This document shows positions 5,695 to 11,495 of a stretch of 12,471 nt of DNA, piece by piece; position 1 is the stretch's first letter, and each line of letters opens with the position of its first letter. Source of the stretch: Acidimicrobiales bacterium (GTDB lineage: Bacteria; Actinomycetota; Acidimicrobiia; Acidimicrobiales; JAKAVM01); NCBI GenBank assembly GCA_027451785.1, contig DAIDIS010000109.1:1-12471 (forward strand), written 5' to 3'. Position numbers and translations under genes: made by a program. The notes under the pieces were generated by a model that was not told where the DNA came from, made no database searches, and saw only the letters and a list, made by a program, of their open reading frames with translations.

Positions 5695-7755
5695 ATGGTC
5701 GGAAGGATATCGGGTGTAGTGATGGGGCAATTGTTTTCTAGGCCGAAGCGGACCGTGGGTGCCGCACTGACTGCCGGACTTGGCCTATTAAGCGTAGTCG
5801 GGATGTCTGCAGGAATTGCAACGACGGCAGGGCCGGACATGGCCTATGCCGCAGGGCAGTCGGGAGCACAGCCGGCCCAACTGGGAGGTTGGGTCCCCGT
5901 GCCTCTGCCTCAGGTCAATGGACAGTCGAACGAGAGCCTGAGTTCAGTCTCGTGTACCTCAAAGACTTTCTGCATGGCGGTCGGCACCTATGGCATTCCT
6001 ACCCCTTCAAGCGGCCCGGCCTACTCGTCGTTCGCTCTTGAATGGAACGGGAGCACATGGTCCTCAATGGGGATGGATTCGACCGTCCAGCAGTTCGATC
6101 CCACTTCGGTATCGTGCGCCTCGTCGAGATCGTGTGTTGCCGTCGGGGATGCGGGCCCGGCGCACCCTCCGGCTCCTGCCGCTGAGCATTTCGACGGCTC
6201 TTCCTGGAAGGCGATGGTGGAACCGGGTTCGGCGCCGAGCGCAGGCGTGTTGAACGGAGTCTCGTGCTCCGGAGCCGACTTCTGTGCGGCGGTCGGATTC
6301 CAGATGCCATCGGGCCAACAGCTTCCGTATGTGCAGACGTGGGACGGAAGCACTTGGTCTCCGGTCAATGTTGGGGGAGCAGCGAACGGGGAGACTCTGA
6401 GCGCCGTCTCGTGTGCGAGTACGTCTTGGTGTGAGGTTATCGGCTCAGAGAGCGAGACCAACATGATCTATGGGAGCTTGGCAGGCGGCTCGCTGGCGAT
6501 TACGGCATCGCAGCAAACCGGCTACTCGATGAGCGCCCTGGACTGCACCTCGACGACGAGTTGCCTTGCAGTGGGCTCGACCACGAAGGCCACAACTCCG
6601 CCCAGTTCGGCCTATTACCTTGAATCCGCGGCGATGTCCTTTGATGGAACGCAATGGTCCGCCACTTCGCCGGTGGAACCAATGCAACAGTCGCTCCTGT
6701 CTTCGGTGTCATGTGTTGGTGTGGCTGACTGCCTTAGTGCGGGTTATCAAACACAGCAAGCCCCCGGCTACTCGACTCTTCCGGCTCTCCCAGTTCTTCC
6801 GCTTGTCGAGGAGAACATCGGGACGAATTGGTCCGTCGTGCCTGACTCCACGGGATCGGTTGCGGGTTCCGCACTAAACGGGATCAGTTGTGCGGGAGAC
6901 TTCTGCGCCGCGGTAGGAGCATTTGCCGAGACTACTTCTGGAGTGAGCGCTCCCGTTGTGACGTCGGTGACGCCTCCTTCGGGGAGTCCGAGTGGAGGCA
7001 CTACCGTCGACATTCAAGGAAGTGGTTTTCAAGGAGCGACCGCCGTCGGCTTCGGTACGTTGCCAGCCGAGTCGTTCAAAGTGCTTTCGGATAGCGAAAT
7101 CGAGGCAGTCTCGCCCGCTTGGCCATATATGCCGGGAGTAATCGGTAACCCGCCATCGATCGTCGACGTTACGGTCGCAACCCCAGGTGGGGTGTCGGCG
7201 ACCTCCTCTGCCGACTTGTTCGACCTCGACGGAAACACAAGCCCTGTTTCGACGGTTGAATCAGTGTCGCCATCGGTTGGCTCGGTCACCGGTGGGAACA
7301 TTGTGGAGATACAGACGAAGAACTTGCCTTCTGCGGCTACCGGGGTTGACTTCGGCAGCGTGCCAGCGCCTTTCATGAATGGGAGCAACGGCCTCGTTTA
7401 CGCAATGGTGCCCCAGGGTGCTGTGGGTCAGGTGCCGGTCACAGTTTTGTACGGCTCTGGATCACAAGGTACCGCTTCTGGCGCAGGCGCCGTCTATAGC
7501 TACAAGGCGGGCTTTCCGGATGTGGTCAGCATCGAAAGCTTCCAAGGGGTGTTCCAAGGCCTCGTTGTACTTCACGGTTCTGGATTCACTGGGGCTAGCT
7601 CGGTGAAGTTCGGCAGTGCTCAAGCCAGGTTCGTGGTGCTGAATGACTCGGAAATCCTTGCCATTGCCCCATCTGGCACGGGCACGGTTCAGGTCAGCGT
7701 TACGAACTCCATAGGTTCCAGTGGAGAGACCTTCGGAGACCTCTATACATCTTGA
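5695..7755 (+). CDS. Large secreted protein: seven Cys-pair propeller repeats plus three IPT/TIG domains
   Basis: The 686-residue product has a signal peptide (RPKR then a hydrophobic run to about 45, cut near AYA-A at 52). Residues 80-410 hold seven repeats built on 'SVSC.....C.AVG', with Cys pairs at 87/93, 141/147, 191/197, 240/246, 284/290, 340/346 and 399/404. Most are followed by a '(F/W)(D/N)G(S/T).W' strand. The repeat period is 44-59 residues, which fits a seven-bladed beta-propeller with one small disulfide per blade. Three immunoglobulin-like IPT/TIG domains follow (about 418-510, 516-602, 606-686); the first opens with SVTPPSGSPSGGTTVDIQGS. Such proteins are secreted or surface-attached and probably bind a ligand or matrix, but no catalytic residues are visible. 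There is no sortase signal or C-terminal membrane anchor. Start uncertain: ATG 5695 or ATG 5722, neither with a good SD. The gene stands alone. Confidence 0.85.
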   Translation: MVGRISGVVMGQLFSRPKRTVGAALTAGLGLLSVVGMSAGIATTAGPDMAYAAGQSGAQPAQLGGWVPVPLPQVNGQSNESLSSVSCTSKTFCMAVGTYGIPTPSSGPAYSSFALEWNGSTWSSMGMDSTVQQFDPTSVSCASSRSCVAVGDAGPAHPPAPAAEHFDGSSWKAMVEPGSAPSAGVLNGVSCSGADFCAAVGFQMPSGQQLPYVQTWDGSTWSPVNVGGAANGETLSAVSCASTSWCEVIGSESETNMIYGSLAGGSLAITASQQTGYSMSALDCTSTTSCLAVGSTTKATTPPSSAYYLESAAMSFDGTQWSATSPVEPMQQSLLSSVSCVGVADCLSAGYQTQQAPGYSTLPALPVLPLVEENIGTNWSVVPDSTGSVAGSALNGISCAGDFCAAVGAFAETTSGVSAPVVTSVTPPSGSPSGGTTVDIQGSGFQGATAVGFGTLPAESFKVLSDSEIEAVSPAWPYMPGVIGNPPSIVDVTVATPGGVSATSSADLFDLDGNTSPVSTVESVSPSVGSVTGGNIVEIQTKNLPSAATGVDFGSVPAPFMNGSNGLVYAMVPQGAVGQVPVTVLYGSGSQGTASGAGAVYSYKAGFPDVVSIESFQGVFQGLVVLHGSGFTGASSVKFGSAQARFVVLNDSEILAIAPSGTGTVQVSVTNSIGSSGETFGDLYTS

Positions 7756-7847
7756 GGCGAATGGCTGCCGTACTTTGAACTGCCGGGCACTGCCTTTGCC
7801 GCCAGGGAGACGGGATTTCCTGGTGGCTGATGCTCTCGGCGCTTAAT

Positions 7848-7863
7848 TAGCCACTTTTGGCTA
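7848..7863. terminator. Perfect 6-bp hairpin before the paralogous membrane pair
   Basis: TAGCCA (7848-7853) and TGGCTA (7858-7863) flank a CTTT loop, 22 bases before the ATG at 7886. There is no U-run after it. It could be a weak terminator for the propeller gene or an operator for the downstream pair. The remaining 130-base gap shows nothing else. Confidence 0.3.
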
Positions 7864-7885
7864 TGTCAAAGGGTAAACTTAAGCG

Positions 7886-8422
7886 ATGTCTGAGTTTCCG
7901 GGAAATCCTCCGGAGAGCGATGCGAATCACGCGGCCCAAGGGACTTTTGGTTATAGCCCAGCATGGGTAAAGGTCGGGATATTGCTCAGCCTGAGCGTGC
8001 CGATTATGTTCGTCACGTTTCTTTTTTCCGGCGAGAGCATGGCCAGAACAGTGCTTATAGCGGTCTATGCAGCGGGAGCCGTTGCCGGTACGGTGGCTAA
8101 CGAGGTCGTCAATGAGCGGAGGCGAGTCTGCCGATTCGAGGTGAAGAACGGCACCGTTCGGTGGCACTCTGGATGGAGGGCTGGCGAAGCGGCATTAGCG
8201 CAACTGAGGGTCGTTCATCGCGGCGAGAATGGTCTTTGTTTCCCTCTTCCTCGGGTGTTCTTGGAGGATGCCGAAGGGAGGGAGCGGCGGTTCGTAACCA
8301 CAAGGCGGTCAGAGGGACTGATCCCAATCGTCGAGCGAGCAAGAAGAAGCGGGGTTCCCGAAATGAATCCGGTGGCATTAGAGTCAACCTATGGGTTCCG
8401 GCGCGGTGGAGAGGACGGCTAG
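7886..8422 (+). CDS. Small membrane protein, first of a paralogous pair
   Basis: The 178-residue product has a short polar N-terminus, two hydrophobic segments (about 27-47 and 53-74) and a cytoplasmic-looking basic domain of about 100 residues. In that domain W93, W97, L104, L107, R108, P122, V124, D128, A129, G131, R132 and 148-IVE-150 are shared at identical positions with the next gene. The 'x-W-x-x-x-W ... L-x-x-L-R ... DA-x-GR' layout suggests a small PH-like or beta-barrel domain on a two-helix anchor, but no known family is recognised. The ATG at 7886 has only a distant AAGGG upstream. The next gene begins inside its last 32 bases. Function unknown. Confidence 0.7.
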   Translation: MSEFPGNPPESDANHAAQGTFGYSPAWVKVGILLSLSVPIMFVTFLFSGESMARTVLIAVYAAGAVAGTVANEVVNERRRVCRFEVKNGTVRWHSGWRAGEAALAQLRVVHRGENGLCFPLPRVFLEDAEGRERRFVTTRRSEGLIPIVERARRSGVPEMNPVALESTYGFRRGGEDG

Positions 8423-8933
8423 CCCTTTCCCGGATCCCCGGGTGAAATCCTACGGAACGGCTCCCGAGAACGTTAGGGCGTTCTCACTTGTTACGCTGCT
8501 TTTTGCGGCGCTTGGGATTGCGGGCGAGGTATCGGTTAGACAGCACTATTCCGTAACCGCTGTTGTTGATTTTCTGGTGTTGCCGATTGGCGGTTGGATG
8601 TTTACGGAGATCATTAGGGAACTGAGGTACGTCACAAATATTGTACTGGGCGGCGATGTTGCGACCTGGAGCACCGCTTGGATGACGGGCAGCGTACCCT
8701 TGGGGGAGCTAAGGATTGAGCGATTCTCAAGTGGCGGTCGTAAGCTCAGAAACCCGAAGGTGGTTTTCAAGGACGCGCGCGGACGGAGGAGAATCTTCCG
8801 TGTCGGAAAGAAGAACCTTGAACTACTGGATATTGTCGAGAGTGGGTTCGGTGGTTTCCAAGGATCGACAAATTCCGTCGGGTCTTATGCATTCGGCGAA
8901 GCGACCGACCCACGTTATTACCAGCAGAGCTAG
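8391..8933 (+). CDS. Small membrane protein, second of a paralogous pair
   Basis: The 180-residue product has hydrophobic segments at about 28-46 and 55-73, then a basic soluble domain. In that domain W93, W97, L104, L107, R108, P122, V124, DA (128-129), GR (131-132), F136 and IVE (148-150) fall at the same residue numbers as in the upstream protein. The two align without gaps over nearly their whole length, which supports the ATG at 8391 as the start. This start lies 32 bases inside the upstream gene. Alternatives are GTG 8406 and GTG 8442. No strong SD is visible, so translation is probably coupled. The last 25 residues are unrelated to the partner. The gene converges with arsC; the 41-base gap holds no clear terminator. 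Function unknown. Confidence 0.7.
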   Translation: MGSGAVERTASPFPDPRVKSYGTAPENVRAFSLVTLLFAALGIAGEVSVRQHYSVTAVVDFLVLPIGGWMFTEIIRELRYVTNIVLGGDVATWSTAWMTGSVPLGELRIERFSSGGRKLRNPKVVFKDARGRRRIFRVGKKNLELLDIVESGFGGFQGSTNSVGSYAFGEATDPRYYQQS

Positions 8934-8974
8934 CCGAACGGCGCGCCTTCCAAGCCTCCTTTCAAGCTTCGGGG

Positions 8975-9421
8975 TCAGCCCAGGGACAGCTCGTTCTCTA
9001 CGAATCCTGCTACCAGCTCTTCGATGGTGCGCCTGATCTTCCTCACTTCTTCGATGGTTTTGCCTGCGGGGTCGTCCACCGCCCAGTCCAGGTAGGTCTT
9101 GCCGGGATAGTAGGCGCACTCGTCACCACAACCCATCGTGATCACGTAATCCGCGACGGTTGCCATTTCGTCGGTGAGCTTCTTGGGAACCCGACCGCCA
9201 AGATCGATTCCGATCTCAGACATTGCTTTAACGACAGCCGGATTTAGCTCGTTAGCTGGGCTGGAACCGGCCGAGATTACCGAAACGCCTTCACCTGCCT
9301 TCGTTTCCAAAAGGGCAGCGGCCATCTGCGAACGCCCTGCATTGTGAATGCACAGGAACAAGACCACGGGCTTCGCACTTTGCTCTTCGGTGGATTCCGA
9401 GTTGGCTTGATGAGTAGTCAC
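8975..9421 (-). CDS. arsC: Arsenate reductase, low-molecular-weight phosphatase-like ArsC
   Basis: The 148-residue enzyme reduces arsenate to arsenite in the cytoplasm. The phosphatase-type loop LFLCIHNAGRSQMA gives the catalytic Cys24 and Arg30 (C-x5-R-S). VITMGCGDEC (93-102) supplies Cys98 and Cys102 for passing electrons, and LDWAVDDPAGK (111-121) supplies the acidic residue of the LMW-PTP fold. This is the class that uses thioredoxin or, in many actinobacteria, mycothiol/mycoredoxin; which one cannot be told here. The start is GTG at 9421, within GTGA, which overlaps the stop of the MIP-channel gene by 4 bases; AGAGG stands 6 bases before it. A polar N-terminal extension of about 17 residues precedes the core. 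The gene is the second of the arsenic transcript opposite arsR. Confidence 0.95.
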   Translation of the reverse strand: MTTHQANSESTEEQSAKPVVLFLCIHNAGRSQMAAALLETKAGEGVSVISAGSSPANELNPAVVKAMSEIGIDLGGRVPKKLTDEMATVADYVITMGCGDECAYYPGKTYLDWAVDDPAGKTIEEVRKIRRTIEELVAGFVENELSLG

Positions 9422-10179
9422 GGGTTGCCTCTTTCTCCATTAGGGGTCCGGTGGGGCCTCAGCGTCTTGAGTACAGCCAGGCCCGCGAGTCCGCCCAATA
9501 TCTCGGCTCCCGCAAAGGCTGGGAACGACCCAGGCGAGATCCCCGCGAAGGAATTTGATAGGCAGCGGCCAAGGGCTACGGCCGGGTTGGCGAAGCTTGT
9601 GGAGCTGGTGAACCAATAGGCGGCCGTTATGTAACTTGCCACTGAAACGGCGATAACCGGAGCCCCGTACCCCGAGACCTGAGCGACCGTGAAAATGACG
9701 ATTATCAGGCCGGCGGTAGCTACCACTTCGGCCAAAAGGTGAGTGCCGGTGGATCTGGCATGGGTGGACAGATTCACCCACTTGTAACCGTACATAAGGT
9801 TGGCAAGTATTGCCCCGGCGCACGCACCAACCACCTGTGCGGCAATATAACCCAGGGCGACAAGAGGCTCGATGCGCCGTTCTATAAGGTCCACCATTGT
9901 CACGATCGGGTTGAAGTGAGCCCCTGAGATGCGATGCAATCCAGCTATCACGGCAAACAGCGCACCCGCAGTAGCGATCGTGTTCTCGAGAAGCTCAAGC
10001 CCAGGGCTGCCGTGCATCCGCGCCGCTGCAATGCCAGACCCAATTACGGCGCAAGTGATGAACAAGGTGCCCAGTGCCTCTGCCGTAAATCTCTGGGCGG
10101 AGGTGCAGTCATGCTCGCGGTGGGTCGCCGCTTTCGCCTGCATCGGTGGATTGCTTTCCTGCTCGATAGCTGTGGCCAT
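9418..10179 (-). CDS. MIP-family channel (AqpS-like aquaglyceroporin) of an arsenic locus
   Basis: The 253-residue product has the six-helix aquaporin fold. It starts its first helix at FTAEALGTLFITCAVIGSGI (31-50). The two pore motifs are HFNPIVT (88-94, NPI instead of NPA) and SFANPAVALGR (195-205). The residue after the second NPA is Val, where aquaporins normally have the filter Arg. LSTHARSTG and AAYWFTSSTSFANPA are characteristic of MIP proteins linked to ars genes. In Sinorhizobium the similar AqpS lets arsenite made by ArsC flow out of the cell, and the layout here (arsR, channel, arsC) suggests the same job. The ATG at 10179 was chosen because the frame upstream only shadows arsR; ATG 10143 is an alternative. 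Its stop overlaps the arsC start (GTGA). The promoter should lie in the short arsR intergenic stretch. Confidence 0.9.
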   Translation of the reverse strand: MATAIEQESNPPMQAKAATHREHDCTSAQRFTAEALGTLFITCAVIGSGIAAARMHGSPGLELLENTIATAGALFAVIAGLHRISGAHFNPIVTMVDLIERRIEPLVALGYIAAQVVGACAGAILANLMYGYKWVNLSTHARSTGTHLLAEVVATAGLIIVIFTVAQVSGYGAPVIAVSVASYITAAYWFTSSTSFANPAVALGRCLSNSFAGISPGSFPAFAGAEILGGLAGLAVLKTLRPHRTPNGERGNP

Positions 10180-10186
10180 GGCGAAG

Positions 10187-10201
10187 TCAACTATATATTG
10201 A
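10187..10201. promoter_or_regulatory. Candidate ArsR operator in the divergent ars promoter region
   Basis: TCAA (10187-10190) and TTGA (10198-10201) are inverted around a 7-base A/T-only-but-one core (CTATATA). The stretch 10190-10215 is the most A+T-rich part of the divergent region, and TATATT or TATAGT inside it could be -10 boxes. ArsR/SmtB sites are commonly AT-rich imperfect inverted repeats of this kind. The site is short and the claim is inferred from position. Confidence 0.4.
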
Positions 10202-10237
10202 TGATTATCGATATGGAAAAACGGGGGTACATTGGCT

Positions 10238-10274
10238 TGATGTCCGATCAGTGCGAGTCCGTGATGTCCGATCA
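10238..10274 (+). repeat. 13-bp direct repeat TGATGTCCGATCA at the arsR start
   Basis: TGATGTCCGATCA occurs at 10238-10250 and 10262-10274, 24 bases apart. Each copy has inverted ends TGAT/ATCA around 5 bases and each contains an in-frame ATG of the arsR frame, giving MSDQ and MSDH. It could be a pair of regulator sites or a small duplication at the gene start. Confidence 0.6.
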
Positions 10275-10689
10275 TCGCGAATTGTCGACCGGCTCTGGCC
10301 GTCGATTGCGGTCTAAGCCAAGCCTCGCGGATGCGACTTCGCTCGCTGCCGAGATTCCGGCTCAAGACTGCAATTCATCAGCATTCGACCTTTTGGATTT
10401 GGGGACTTCTGAGCATGAAGTTGAGGATCTGGCGGGTGTACTTCAGGCGCTTTCCGATCCCGTCAGGTTGAAGATTTTCGGGATGATCGCATCGGCAGGC
10501 GAGATCTGCTCGTGCGAGTTGGAGTCGCCGCTGGGCAAGAGCCAGTCGACTGTTTCCTACCACACGACCAAGCTCGTTCAAGCAGGCCTGATTGAGGGTG
10601 ACAAGAGAGGCCGATGGATGTGGTGGAGGGTATCGCCCGAAGGACTGGAAAGGCTGGGCGGGCTGTTGGCGAGCATCGGTCTGGCCTAG
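10240..10689 (+). CDS. arsR: ArsR arsenic-responsive repressor
   Basis: The 149-residue product has a polar N-terminal extension (1-60), then the winged-helix core LAGVLQALSDPVRLKIFGMI (64-83). EICSCEL (88-94) gives Cys90 and Cys92, the Cys-x-Cys pair that binds arsenite in ArsR. There is no third Cys three residues on, as in the plasmid R773 protein; Cys44 lies far upstream. SQSTVSYHTTKLVQAGLIEG (101-120) is the recognition helix region and KRGRWMWWRVSPEGLERL the wing and dimer helix. Without arsenite it should repress both itself and the divergent channel-arsC transcript. Start is uncertain: ATG at 10201, 10213, 10240 and 10264 are all in frame and none has a clear SD. I chose 10240 as a middle option. 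Confidence 0.88.
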   Translation: MSDQCESVMSDHRELSTGSGRRLRSKPSLADATSLAAEIPAQDCNSSAFDLLDLGTSEHEVEDLAGVLQALSDPVRLKIFGMIASAGEICSCELESPLGKSQSTVSYHTTKLVQAGLIEGDKRGRWMWWRVSPEGLERLGGLLASIGLA

Positions 10690-10711
10690 ATGCCAGGCCC
10701 GCATGGCATCT
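10688..10711. terminator. 8-bp hairpin overlapping the arsR stop codon
   Basis: AGATGCCA (10688-10695) and TGGCATCT (10704-10711) form a perfect 8-bp stem with an 8-base loop. The stem includes the last two bases of the arsR TAG. It lies in the 52-base gap between arsR and the converging methyltransferase gene and could end transcription from both sides, though no U-run follows. Confidence 0.5.
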
Positions 10712-10741
10712 GTGGCGGCCCGGGGCGAGGGAAATACAGAC

Positions 10742-11446
10742 TTATATAGCCCGACAGACGTACTCAGCATGGACTGACATAGGGTACGACTTTTCGATTA
10801 TTGATAACTTGGCTCTCTCGATCATTCCCTCGAGGATCCATGCGAAGGTCGAGAATTCCTCTCTAACGTGAGTCTCATAATCGGACTGGGTATATCCCTG
10901 GCCTTGAGGGTTCGCAGCGACGTCAATCCAGTGCTGTATTTCCGATCGGTACTGCCTGTGCGGGAAAGAGTAAACGATGTCCCAAATGTAGAGAAGCCCG
11001 CCTTCTCGAAGTGAGCCCCTAATCCTCTGGAGAGCAACTTGCTTCCAAAAGTCGGGGAGCTGGTGAAGGCATGCCTTGGTCGTGATGAAATCGAACTTTT
11101 GGTCTTCGGAGAACTCGTAGGTGAGGAATCCTCGCTGTTGCAGATCGAGCGACACTCCCGCCTCTTGAGCCTTTTGCCGGGCAATTCCGAGCATCGCAGA
11201 CGAAACATCTGCTCCATGAGATTGCGCACCTCTTAGGGCCGCTCGCACCAAGAGAGATCCCGTTCCGCAACCGAGGTCCAGAAGCCTTGATCCTTCTGTG
11301 ACCCCAAGACGATCCAGCAGGGCATCGTCGTTGCCGGAGAACGTACGTTGCCTCGCTTCGTAACTTTGCGCCGACGTGTTGCTGGCGAAATCGATCCCGA
11401 CGGGGTCCATCTCGGCAAATTGCCACGAGGGGTTGCTCAGGCTCAT
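10742..11446 (-). CDS. Class I SAM-dependent methyltransferase, substrate unknown
   Basis: The 234-residue product has the Rossmann methyltransferase core. RLLDLGCGTGSLLVRAAL (54-71) is motif I, which binds S-adenosylmethionine. GADVSSAMLGIAR (78-90) carries the acidic residue (Asp80) that would hold the ribose. FDFITTKACLHQLPDFWKQV (118-137) and LREGGLLYIWDIVYSF (146-161) form motifs II-III. The 'HQLPDFWK ... REGG' pattern belongs to a small-molecule-type branch. It lacks the multiple Cys of the arsenite methyltransferase ArsM, so its neighbourhood with ars genes does not make it ArsM. ATG 11446 has only a distant GGAAG; ATG 11410 (MDPVGID) is an alternative. It lies 49 bases after the ABC-F stop on the same strand, so the two may be co-transcribed. 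It faces arsR. Confidence 0.82.
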   Translation of the reverse strand: MSLSNPSWQFAEMDPVGIDFASNTSAQSYEARQRTFSGNDDALLDRLGVTEGSRLLDLGCGTGSLLVRAALRGAQSHGADVSSAMLGIARQKAQEAGVSLDLQQRGFLTYEFSEDQKFDFITTKACLHQLPDFWKQVALQRIRGSLREGGLLYIWDIVYSFPHRQYRSEIQHWIDVAANPQGQGYTQSDYETHVREEFSTFAWILEGMIERAKLSIIEKSYPMSVHAEYVCRAI

Positions 11447-11495
11447 GAAATCGGTAACTTCCCGTTTGGACTTCGGCCATCGAGGCTTAAGTGCT

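Noticed and set aside
9934..10200. Upstream extension of arsR
   Set aside because: It only mirrors the channel gene on the other strand; the ArsR core needs none of it.
10180..10365. N-terminal extension of the MIP channel by 62 residues (frame open to 10365)
   Set aside because: It is antisense to the arsR coding sequence, has no family similarity, and the channel's first helix begins well after the ATG at 10179.
10742..11446. Methyltransferase as the arsenite methyltransferase ArsM
   Set aside because: It lacks the conserved Cys residues of ArsM and carries a different motif pattern (HQLPDFWK); it is also on a different transcript.
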